A stretch of 15,383 nucleotides of DNA from an uncultured Lachnospiraceae bacterium (lineage in GTDB: Bacteria > Bacillota > Clostridia > Lachnospirales > Lachnospiraceae). The first letter of the stretch is position 1. Every line of letters begins with the position of its first letter. The position numbers were made by a program, and so were the translations under genes. Positions 1-5,268 of this stretch are shown here, in pieces. The notes beneath the pieces are model-generated. The model searched no databases and was not told the DNA's origin. It saw only the letters and a program-made list of their open reading frames with translations. Where the stretch lies: contig UQWA01000046.1 in the NCBI GenBank assembly GCA_900544685.1, positions 1 to 15,383 on the forward strand, given 5' to 3'.

Positions 1-54
1 GTACGGTGGTGTGGGAGGACGGTAAATAAAATAATTATTTACCTCCTACCCGAT
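1..54 (+). mobile_element. Group II intron, 3' end only (end of domain V, all of domain VI)
   Basis: Positions 1-7 (GTACGGT) match the closing strand of group II intron domain V. Positions 13-51 fold as a domain VI: GGG 13-15 with CCC 49-51, AGGA 16-19 with TCCT 44-47, a bulged C20, then GGTAAATAA 21-29 with TTATTTACC 35-43 around a 5-nt loop. A48 is bulged out on the 3' strand, as expected of the branch-point adenosine, and lies 7 nt from a consensus AY 3' splice boundary (AT at 53-54). The rest of the ribozyme and any reverse transcriptase lie left of the window. The end CCTACCCGAT resembles bacterial group II intron ends; class is not decidable here. Confidence 0.72.
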
Positions 55-69
55 TATGGGCTTTAGCCT

Positions 70-121
70 GTTGAGTGAGATGGAGTTTTTCGCTGTTCCG
101 AAAAATGGAATTTCACTCAAC
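70..121. repeat. 52-nt imperfect hairpin between intron and IS element
   Basis: GTTGAGTGA (70-78) is the exact reverse complement of TCACTCAAC (113-121). Pairing continues with G79-T112 wobble, A80-T111 and T81-A110; after a 4x4 internal loop, TTTTTCG (86-92) pairs with CGAAAAA (99-105) around a 6-nt loop. No T-run follows on either strand, so a simple intrinsic terminator is not supported. It could be a native hairpin downstream of the HAD gene, cut off by the IS insertion, or part of an extended IS left end. Role unknown. Confidence 0.6.
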
Positions 122-128
122 ATTTAAC

Positions 129-145
129 CACCCGCTATGCGGGTG
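129..145. repeat. IS left-end hairpin
   Basis: Perfect 7-bp stem (CACCCGC / GCGGGTG) with loop TAT. In this family the left-end hairpin is the TnpA recognition structure on single-stranded DNA. Its stem sequence matches the right-end hairpin over ACCACCCG. Confidence 0.7.
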
Positions 146-167
146 CGCGTCGATTGTTATACAAAAA

Positions 168-229
168 AAATTACCTTTCGATTTACAATAAAGTTGTTCA
201 GGCTATATTGCAGAAAGGAAAGGTAATTT
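168..229 (+). promoter_or_regulatory. Inverted repeat masking the tnpA ribosome binding site
   Basis: AAATTACCTTTC (168-179) is the perfect 12-nt reverse complement of GAAAGGTAATTT (218-229), which contains part of the tnpA Shine-Dalgarno region (GGAAAGG, 217-223) and ends directly before the ATG at 230. In an mRNA that includes both arms, the ribosome binding site would be base-paired. IS200 is known to limit transposase translation with a hairpin of this kind; that this one works the same way is inference. Confidence 0.7.
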
Positions 230-685
230 ATGGCGAAGAAAGAAAATTCACTCGCACATACGAAATGGATGTGCAAATATCATATCGTCTTCACACCAAA
301 GTATAGACGAAAAGTAATTTACAATCAATACAAAGAGGACATAAGAGATATTATAAAGCAACTGTGCGGTTATAAAGGTGTTGAAATTATTGAAGGACAT
401 CTAATGCCAGATCATATCCATATGTTAGTAAGTATTCCGCCAAAGATAAGCGTATCATCATTCATGGGATACTTAAAAGGGAAAAGTGCGCTTATGATAT
501 TCGATAAACACGCAAACTTAAAATATAAATTTGGAAATCGTCATTTCTGGGCAGAAGGATATTATGTTAGCACAGTCGGATTAAATGAGGCAACAATAAA
601 AAAATATATCCAGGAACAAGAAAAGCACGACATTGCAATGGATAAGTTAAGTGTAAAAGAATATGAAGACCCTTTTAAGGGTTAA
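230..685 (+). CDS. tnpA: IS200/IS605-family Y1 transposase TnpA
   Basis: This 151-residue protein is the normal length for IS200-type TnpA. It is a single-domain HUH nuclease that cuts and rejoins single-stranded DNA at the element ends through a 5'-phosphotyrosine link, working as a dimer. The HUH motif is His62-Ile-His64 in GHLMPDHIHML, and the catalytic tyrosine is most likely Tyr126 in KKYIQEQE. Other family hallmarks are the N-terminal KYHIVFTPKYR and the FWAEGYYVSTVG segment near 106-117. The start ATG has GGAAAGG just upstream inside an inverted repeat that may repress translation. The ORF is intact, so the element could be active. The last codons form a small palindrome (ACCCTT/AAGGGT, 669-682). 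Confidence 0.95.
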   Translation: MAKKENSLAHTKWMCKYHIVFTPKYRRKVIYNQYKEDIRDIIKQLCGYKGVEIIEGHLMPDHIHMLVSIPPKISVSSFMGYLKGKSALMIFDKHANLKYKFGNRHFWAEGYYVSTVGLNEATIKKYIQEQEKHDIAMDKLSVKEYEDPFKG

Positions 686-871
686 TGCCAAGTAGTAACA
701 AGGCTCCTTAAGGGGAAGCGACGAGTCAAGAGCAATATGGCTTGAACGGAGCTGTGGGAAGGCTGTGTAAACAGAATTCTCATAGCCGAAAGAGAAAGCC
801 AGCGCCTTGAGACGCTGGCCTAGTAACAAGGGCTTATAGCCCTAGAGCAAACCACCCGTTGGACGGGTGGT
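686..871 (+). ncRNA. Candidate structured RNA at the IS right end (omega-RNA-like)
   Basis: No ORF explains this segment, but as + strand RNA it can form a run of stems: GGCTCC 702-707 with GGAGCT 748-753 enclosing TCAAG 726-730 / CTTGA 741-745; GGCTGTG 761-767 / CATAGCC 781-787; GCCAGCG 798-804 / CGCTGGC 813-819; AGGGCT 829-834 / AGCCCT 838-843; and the right-end hairpin 851-871. An 11-nt direct repeat, TAGTAACAAGG, occurs at 693-703 and 821-831. In TnpB-bearing IS605 elements the guide-RNA scaffold lies at the right end and its guide is read from flanking DNA. The position fits, but there is no tnpB here. The stems are seen; the RNA identity is inference. Confidence 0.45.
851..871. repeat. 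IS right-end hairpin
   Basis: Perfect 9-bp stem ACCACCCGT / ACGGGTGGT with loop TGG, counterpart of the left-end hairpin. It lies 5 nt before the HAD stop codon. No T-run follows, so it is a transposase recognition hairpin rather than a terminator. Confidence 0.75.
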
Positions 872-876
872 CCTGA

Positions 877-1512
877 TTAAAACATAGATATCAGATCCAG
901 AGGTTTCTGAATACGCGCATCTGGATCCCGGACGTCACCAAAACCATAATCGGCAAGAATGAAAGGAATTCCTGCTTCCCGGCAGGCATTGGCATCACCC
1001 TGTGTATCACCCACATAAACCGGATTTTTCAGGTTATTTTCTTTCATCAGACGGAGAATGGTCTGACCCTTGGAAGTACCGGTCTGACCGAAACAAAGAT
1101 GATCGGTTATATAAGATTCAAAGTGATTTTTACGCAAAAACTGTTCAATATAACCGCACTGACAGTTGCTGACAATAAAAAGCGGAAGCTTTTTGGAAAG
1201 CTTCTGAAACATTTCTTCAATGCCCGGATATAGTAAAGGCGCCGGGTCTGCTTTTTCCAGTTCTTCTTCTTCCAGAATGACGCATTTTTCAGAAATGAAA
1301 TGCTGTTGTTCTCTTGATAACTCAGGTAGAAGTTCTGCGAAGATCTGATCCATAGGTTTCCCAAATAAAGTCATCAGGCGGGCACCGTCCACACGGATGG
1401 GAAGATCGGTGTAAGTCTCAAGTGCCCGGTTATAGCCGATGGCAACAATCTCGGTAGAATCCCACAGGGTTCCGTCTACGTCAAAGATAATACTGTCTGT
1501 ATTTGAAATCAT
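877..1512 (-). CDS. HAD-superfamily hydrolase, phosphoglycolate phosphatase-like (subfamily IA)
   Basis: A 211-residue haloacid dehalogenase-type phosphatase. Motif I is FDVDGT with nucleophile Asp11 and acid/base Asp13; motif II is Ser116 in FIVSNC; motif III is Lys148 in GTSKGQ; motif IV is GDTQGD with Asp169 and Asp173 for Mg2+. An alpha-helical cap lies between motifs I and II (about 17-95), as in phosphoglycolate phosphatase and beta-phosphoglucomutase relatives, so the substrate is a small phosphate ester that cannot be named. The ATG has AGGAGG upstream. It follows tRNA-Ser on the same strand, behind a terminator. The C-terminus looks complete even though an IS element starts within a few bases of the stop codon. 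Confidence 0.9.
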   Translation of the reverse strand: MISNTDSIIFDVDGTLWDSTEIVAIGYNRALETYTDLPIRVDGARLMTLFGKPMDQIFAELLPELSREQQHFISEKCVILEEEELEKADPAPLLYPGIEEMFQKLSKKLPLFIVSNCQCGYIEQFLRKNHFESYITDHLCFGQTGTSKGQTILRLMKENNLKNPVYVGDTQGDANACREAGIPFILADYGFGDVRDPDARIQKPLDLISMF

Positions 1513-1536
1513 AACTGCCTCCTGTCAAAGTATATG

Positions 1537-1571
1537 AAAATGCCGGTTGAAATACATACATTCCAACCGAC
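1537..1571 (-). terminator. Intrinsic terminator after tRNA-Ser
   Basis: On the minus strand GTCGGTTG pairs with CAACCGGC (8 bp, one G-T wobble; + positions 1564-1571 and 1542-1549), followed by ATTTTC. It sits 8 nt past the tRNA 3' end and before the HAD gene, so it would end the tRNA transcript, with read-through possibly feeding the HAD gene. Confidence 0.7.
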
Positions 1572-1578
1572 AGCAAAA

Positions 1579-1664
1579 CGGAGAGCAAGGGATTCGAACC
1601 CTCGGTGGGTATTAGCCACACGGCTTTTCGAGAGCCGCACCTTAAACCACTCGGACAACTCTCC
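1579..1664 (-). tRNA. tRNA-Ser, anticodon CGA
   Basis: The 86-nt minus-strand sequence folds as a class II tRNA. The acceptor GGAGAGT pairs with GCTCTCC plus discriminator G. The anticodon stem CGGCT/AGCCG encloses the loop CTCGAAA, giving anticodon CGA, which reads UCG. There is a long variable arm typical of serine tRNAs, and a T arm GAGGG-TTCGAAT-CCCTT. CCA is not encoded. The 5' end is set by A-C-T-C-T-C-C at 1658-1664 on the + strand. Confidence 0.95.
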
Positions 1665-1715
1665 CCAGATTGCGCATATTACCGGTCACTGCGTAAACAG
1701 CAATTTGCGTACATC

Positions 1716-1744
1716 AGTATAGCAGATTTACGGATGTCTGTAAA
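1716..1744 (-). promoter_or_regulatory. Sigma-A-type promoter for tRNA-Ser
   Basis: On the minus strand, -35 TTTACA (+ positions 1739-1744), a 17-nt spacer, and -10 TATACT (1716-1721). It gives a leader of roughly 45 nt before the tRNA. It is divergent from the regulator gene promoter about 30 bp away. Confidence 0.75.
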
Positions 1745-1773
1745 GAAAAACAATGAAAAAGCCCATTGATCCA

Positions 1774-1802
1774 TTGATGAAGCCTTGTGGAAATGGTAGT
1801 AT
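1774..1802 (+). promoter_or_regulatory. Possible promoter of the GntR-family regulator gene
   Basis: TTGATG, a 17-nt spacer and TAGTAT; a TATAAA overlaps at 1800-1805 with a longer spacer. The -35 lies in an exact 8-bp tandem repeat CCATTGAT (1763-1770, 1771-1778). The match is only moderate. Confidence 0.4.
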
Positions 1803-1847
1803 AAAAAACAAAGTCGAAAAAATACGGCAGGATGTGGAGGAAAAGAG

Positions 1848-2558
1848 ATGTTTACGAAGATAGGAGAGGAACGGGCATTTGATGCCATCCTCGGACAGAT
1901 AATAGAAAATATTCAGACCGGATGGCTGAAAGCCGGGGATGCGCTTCCGGCAGAACGGTCTATGGCAGAGAGTATGGGAGTATCCAGACCTGCTGTGAGA
2001 GAAGTACTCCGTGCGCTGGAACTTCTGGGAATTGTAAAGTCTGTACCGGGAGGAGGTAATTATATTACGGACAGGCTGGATACCTGGCTGATCGGACCAT
2101 TGTCCCTGATGTTTCGTTTAAATAATGGTTATCTGAAGCAGAATCAGCAGCTCCGTGCAGCACTGGAACGAGAGACTGCAATTCTGGCTGCAAAGAAATG
2201 TACACCGCTGGATGCGGCAGAACTGAGAATGATTCTGGCAAGGCTGGATGCGGCAGAGCAGGAGAGTGACCGCGGGGAACTGGATAAGCAGCTTCATCAG
2301 AAAATTGCCCAGATTGCAGACAATCCAATGCTGTACAGTGTGCTGACAGCAGCTGATCAGCTGACCGAAAGTATTATTTCCGGGACACGCAGCTATATTA
2401 TGAAGAAAAAACAGTCTGCCAGAGAAGTGGATGACCAGCATCAGCGCCTGGTGGAAGCAATTGCGGCAGGCAATGTGGCAGAAGCAGAAAAGTGCATGTC
2501 AGAACATATGGAAACCATTGAAAAATACATGGAAGAGATGCAGAAAGAACGAGGATAA
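1848..2558 (+). CDS. FadR-type GntR-family transcriptional regulator (FCD domain)
   Basis: 236 residues. The N-terminal winged helix-turn-helix is about 8-75, with the family signature LPAERSMAESMGVSRPAVREVLRAL split over 33-57 and a glycine-rich wing at 68-71. The C-terminal all-helical FCD ligand domain is about 85-225; Asp146, His150, His198 and His220 are spaced like the metal-binding residues of FCD domains, which sense organic acids. GGAGG lies 7 nt before the ATG. The next gene is a malate/lactate-type dehydrogenase whose promoter carries TGGT-N3-ACC sites like those of PdhR/LldR relatives. I infer that it controls that gene, with a 2-hydroxy acid or related carboxylate as effector. 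Operation as repressor or activator is not visible. Confidence 0.92.
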   Translation: MFTKIGEERAFDAILGQIIENIQTGWLKAGDALPAERSMAESMGVSRPAVREVLRALELLGIVKSVPGGGNYITDRLDTWLIGPLSLMFRLNNGYLKQNQQLRAALERETAILAAKKCTPLDAAELRMILARLDAAEQESDRGELDKQLHQKIAQIADNPMLYSVLTAADQLTESIISGTRSYIMKKKQSAREVDDQHQRLVEAIAAGNVAEAEKCMSEHMETIEKYMEEMQKERG

Positions 2559-2588
2559 AAGATAAAAAATTAACGTATGCATGTTCTC

Positions 2589-2617
2589 TTGAAATTTGGT
2601 AAGACCGGTGGTATAAT
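2589..2617 (+). promoter_or_regulatory. Sigma-A promoter of the malate/lactate dehydrogenase gene
   Basis: TTGAAA (2589-2594), a 17-nt spacer, and a consensus TATAAT (2612-2617). The spacer contains the first of the operator-like sites. The leader to the ATG at 2683 is about 60 nt and includes AAGGGG as ribosome binding site. Confidence 0.85.
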
Positions 2618-2662
2618 CAATTATGAAATTGGTAATACCGATAAAATGAATTGGAAGACCAA
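2597..2662 (+). promoter_or_regulatory. Cluster of GntR/FadR-type operator-like sites
   Basis: Site 1 is TGGTAAGACC (2597-2606), between -35 and -10. Site 2 is TTGGTAATACCG (2629-2640 with TGGT-N3-ACC at its core), in the early transcribed region. Site 3 is TTGGAAGACCAA (2651-2662), a related perfect 4-bp-arm palindrome with one base less. The centres of sites 1 and 2 are 33 bp apart and of 2 and 3 about 21 bp, close to whole helical turns. Binding by the adjacent FadR-type regulator is inference from the TTGGT-N3-ACCAA pattern known for PdhR/LldR-like proteins. Confidence 0.6.
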
Positions 2663-2682
2663 AATGAAAGGGGACTTTTACA

Positions 2683-3813
2683 ATGGGATATGTTACATGG
2701 TCATATGATACTTTAAATCAGTTTTGCAAAGATGTATTTCAGGCATTCGGATTTTCAGAGACAGAGAGCAGCGAGATCAAAGACGTGCTTCTGACAGCAG
2801 ATCTGTATGGCATCGAGAGTCACGGAATGCAGAGAATGGTGCGTTACCATAAAGGAATAGAAAAAGGAACGATCCATCCTCATGCAGTGCCGGAGGTCGT
2901 ATTCGAGACACCTGTTTCAGCGGTGATAGACGGACATAACGGAATGGGACAGCTCATCAGCATTTTTGCTATGAAAAAGGCAATCGAGAAGGCAAAACAG
3001 ACCGGTGTAGGTATGGTAAGTGTAAGAGAATCCAATCATTTTGGAATTGCAGGGTATTATGCAAAGATGGCGAGTGAAGAAGGACTTCTTGGTATGGCAT
3101 GCACAAATTCAGAAGCCATCATGGTGCCGACTTTCGGACGCAAAGCCATGCTCGGTTCTAATCCGATTGCAGTGGCAATGCCGGCAGATCCCTATCCATT
3201 TTTCTTTGACTGCTCTACTACAGTAGTTACAAGAGGAAAACTGGAGATGTACAACAAGATGGATAAGCCGCTCCCGGAAGGATGGGCACTGGATAAGGAC
3301 GGACATGCCAGCACAGATGCACCGGATGTTTTGTCTAATATTGTTGCCAAAAAGGGCGGCGGAATCATGCCGCTTGGTGGAAATAAAGAAGTAACCGGAA
3401 GCCACAAAGGATATGGCTATGGTATGCTTTGTGAATTATTCAGCTCCATTTTATCCATGGGTGTAACATCAGACCACTGCTGTACCTTCCCGGATAAGAC
3501 AGGAATCTGCCACGGATTTATCGCGATCAACCCGGCTGTCTTTGGCAACCCGGATGAAATCCGTAAGCATTTTTCAGATTATCTGGAAGCACTTCGGGAA
3601 AGCCCGAAAGCAGAAGGTCAGGAACGTATTTACACCCATGGGGAAAAAGAAGTGCTGGCGGAAAAAGAGCGTATGGAACATGGCATTCCGGTTAATGATA
3701 ACACTATGGTAGAGCTTGGCAATCTGTGCAGCTATCTGAAGCTGGATTTTCAGAAGTATTTCCCAGGTTACGAACTGCCGTCAGACAGCAAGTTCTTTAC
3801 CGGAAATTATTAA
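2683..3813 (+). CDS. Type-2 malate/L-lactate dehydrogenase family oxidoreductase (Ldh_2)
   Basis: 376 residues, of the NAD(P)-dependent 2-hydroxyacid dehydrogenase family that includes malate, L-lactate, ureidoglycolate and sulfolactate dehydrogenases and is unrelated to the Rossmann-fold LDH/MDH. Hallmarks are ESHGMQRM with His47, VRESNHFGIAGYY with the likely catalytic His119, GSNPIAVAMP near 158, the DCSTTVVTRGK substrate/cofactor segment, and HKGYGYGMLCELFS near 245. It lies 125 bp behind a FadR-type regulator and upstream of malic enzyme. That context favours malate or lactate, giving oxaloacetate or pyruvate, but the substrate cannot be fixed from sequence. Cytosolic; no signal peptide. 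Own promoter with operator-like sites. Confidence 0.9.
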   Translation: MGYVTWSYDTLNQFCKDVFQAFGFSETESSEIKDVLLTADLYGIESHGMQRMVRYHKGIEKGTIHPHAVPEVVFETPVSAVIDGHNGMGQLISIFAMKKAIEKAKQTGVGMVSVRESNHFGIAGYYAKMASEEGLLGMACTNSEAIMVPTFGRKAMLGSNPIAVAMPADPYPFFFDCSTTVVTRGKLEMYNKMDKPLPEGWALDKDGHASTDAPDVLSNIVAKKGGGIMPLGGNKEVTGSHKGYGYGMLCELFSSILSMGVTSDHCCTFPDKTGICHGFIAINPAVFGNPDEIRKHFSDYLEALRESPKAEGQERIYTHGEKEVLAEKERMEHGIPVNDNTMVELGNLCSYLKLDFQKYFPGYELPSDSKFFTGNY

Positions 3814-3817
3814 AACT

Positions 3818-3847
3818 TTGACAGTTAACATCATACAGTGATAGAAT
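3818..3847 (+). promoter_or_regulatory. Promoter of the malic enzyme gene
   Basis: TTGACA (3818-3823), an 18-nt spacer, and TAGAAT (3842-3847), directly after the dehydrogenase stop codon and about 43 nt before the malic enzyme ATG. No TGGT-N3-ACC site is seen here, so the malic enzyme may have expression independent of the dehydrogenase as well as read-through. Confidence 0.65.
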
Positions 3848-3889
3848 TCATATCGAGTGAAATTTGACAATCTCAGGGAGGAGAACAGG

Positions 3890-5065
3890 ATGGATTACGC
3901 AAAAGAATCATTAAAATTACATGGAGAATGGAAAGGTAAGATCGAAGTAGTAACCAGAGTACCGGTTGAAAATAAGGATGACCTTTCTCTTGCATATACA
4001 CCAGGTGTTGCACAGCCTTGTCTGGAAATCCAGAAGGATGTGAATAAGTCTTACGAACTGACCAGAAGATGGAATATGTGTCTGGTTGTTACAGATGGTT
4101 CCGCTGTACTGGGACTGGGAGATATCGGACCAGAAGCAGGTATGCCGGTTATGGAAGGAAAATGCGTACTGTTTAAAGCATTTGGTGATGTAGACGCTTT
4201 CCCTCTGTGCATCAAGAGCCATGATGTGGATGAGATTGTCAATACCATCTATATGATTTCCGGATCTTTTGGGGGTGTTAATCTGGAAGATATCTCTGCA
4301 CCGAGATGTTTTGAGATTGAAAAGAAATTAAAAGAAAAATGTGATATTCCGATTTTCCACGATGATCAGCATGGAACAGCTATTATCACACTGGCAGGTC
4401 TGACCAATGCACTGAAAGTAGTTGGAAAGAAGAAGGAAGACGTACGCGTGGTTATGAATGGTGCAGGTGCAGCAGCGATCTCTATTGCACGTCTGTTATT
4501 AAAAGCCGGAGTAAAGAATATTACACTTTGTGACCGTAAAGGTGCCATCTACGAAGGACGTAAGGAAGGCATGAATCCGGTAAAAGATGAGATGAGTAAG
4601 ATCACCAACCTGGAGAAAAAGTCTGGTTCCCTGGCAGGTATGCTGGTGGGCGCAGATGTATTCATCGGCGTGTCTGCACCGGGTGCTGTTACCACAGATA
4701 TGGTAAAGACCATGGCAAAGGATGCCATTATCTTTGCATGCGCAAATCCGACACCGGAGATCTTCCCGGATGATGCTAAGGCAGGCGGAGCGAAAGTAAT
4801 CGCAACCGGAAGAAGTGACTTCCCGAACCAGATCAACAACGTACTTGCATTCCCAGGAGTATTCCGTGGTGCATTTGATGTCAGAGCAAAAGACATTAAC
4901 GATGAAATGAAGATTGCTGCATCCGAAGCACTTGCAGGTCTGATCACAGACGAAGAACTCTCACCAGACTACATTATTCCAAAGGCATTCGATAAGAGAG
5001 TAGGAGCAGCTGTTGCAAAAGCTGTTGCAGAAGCTGCAAAGAAGACAGGCGTAGCACGCATCTGA
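3890..5065 (+). CDS. Malic enzyme (malate dehydrogenase, oxaloacetate-decarboxylating)
   Basis: 391 residues from the ATG at 3890, which has GGGAGG 9 nt upstream; the frame is open to a GTG at 3857, but that codon lacks a ribosome binding site. The enzyme converts malate to pyruvate and CO2 with NAD(P) reduction. The malic N-terminal domain carries catalytic Tyr36 in AYTPGVA and Lys92 in MEGKCVLFK, then the metal region and FHDDQHGTAI near 157-166. The NAD-binding domain starts with VVMNGAGAAAISIARLL, followed by GVSAPGAVT and FACANPTPEI. It is the short bacterial form without the phosphotransacetylase domain of MaeB. Context suggests use of malate as a source of pyruvate or reducing power. 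NAD versus NADP is not assigned. Confidence 0.95.
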   Translation: MDYAKESLKLHGEWKGKIEVVTRVPVENKDDLSLAYTPGVAQPCLEIQKDVNKSYELTRRWNMCLVVTDGSAVLGLGDIGPEAGMPVMEGKCVLFKAFGDVDAFPLCIKSHDVDEIVNTIYMISGSFGGVNLEDISAPRCFEIEKKLKEKCDIPIFHDDQHGTAIITLAGLTNALKVVGKKKEDVRVVMNGAGAAAISIARLLLKAGVKNITLCDRKGAIYEGRKEGMNPVKDEMSKITNLEKKSGSLAGMLVGADVFIGVSAPGAVTTDMVKTMAKDAIIFACANPTPEIFPDDAKAGGAKVIATGRSDFPNQINNVLAFPGVFRGAFDVRAKDINDEMKIAASEALAGLITDEELSPDYIIPKAFDKRVGAAVAKAVAEAAKKTGVARI

Positions 5066-5101
5066 TTATGCCATATAGTGATACATTTAATAAAAGATAC
5101 T

Positions 5102-5138
5102 GTTCATAGCCAGCATCGCGAAGCGGACTGCTGTGAAC
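5102..5138 (+). other. Stem-loop between malic enzyme and its terminator
   Basis: GTTCA (5102-5106) pairs with TGAAC (5134-5138), and after a 4-nt bulge CAGC (5111-5114) pairs with GCTG (5130-5133). It is immediately followed by the terminator hairpin. It may stabilise the mRNA 3' end or be a dispersed repeat unit; no function is shown. Confidence 0.4.
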
Positions 5139-5147
5139 GGAGTGAGC

Positions 5148-5178
5148 AGAATCCGTCATTCCCGGCGGATTCTTTTTT
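5148..5178 (+). terminator. Intrinsic terminator of the regulator / dehydrogenase / malic enzyme region
   Basis: AGAATCCG (5148-5155) pairs with CGGATTCT (5166-5173) around a 10-nt loop, followed by TTTTT. It separates the malate module from the phosphofructokinase gene. Confidence 0.85.
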
Positions 5179-5179
5179 C

Positions 5180-5208
5180 TTGTGATACCAAAAAAAATGT
5201 AGTATAGT
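5180..5208 (+). promoter_or_regulatory. Promoter of the phosphofructokinase gene
   Basis: TTGTGA (5180-5185), a 17-nt spacer rich in A, and TATAGT (5203-5208), just after the terminator. This leaves a leader of about 55 nt. Confidence 0.6.
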
Positions 5209-5268
5209 AAATTTGTACATGCAGATTTTGACTGGAATCTGTAAGAATGATGAAAGAAGGTATGGAAT

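Larger units (their letters stand above)
123..875 (+). mobile_element. IS200/IS605-family insertion sequence, tnpA only (ends approximate)
   Basis: A Y1 transposase gene is flanked by subterminal hairpins of the same design: CACCCGC-TAT-GCGGGTG on the left (129-145) and ACCACCCGT-TGG-ACGGGTGGT on the right (851-871). Both have 3-nt loops and share the ACCACCCG core. IS200/IS605 elements have such imperfect palindromes rather than terminal inverted repeats and make no target duplication. The left hairpin is preceded by TTTAA (123-127), a plausible target motif of this family. The exact ends are inferred, within about 10 nt. There is no tnpB. The right end falls at or just before the stop codon of the minus-strand HAD gene. 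Confidence 0.8.

Noticed and set aside
70..121. Integron attC site, because GTTGAGT and ACTCAAC match GTTRRRY and RYYYAAC
   Set aside because: The order is inverted: attC has RYYYAAC first and GTTRRRY last. No cassette or integrase is present.
1534..1722. 62-aa + strand ORF with the string RARDSNPRWVLATRLF
   Set aside because: It is the antisense translation of the tRNA-Ser gene, a well-known false protein.
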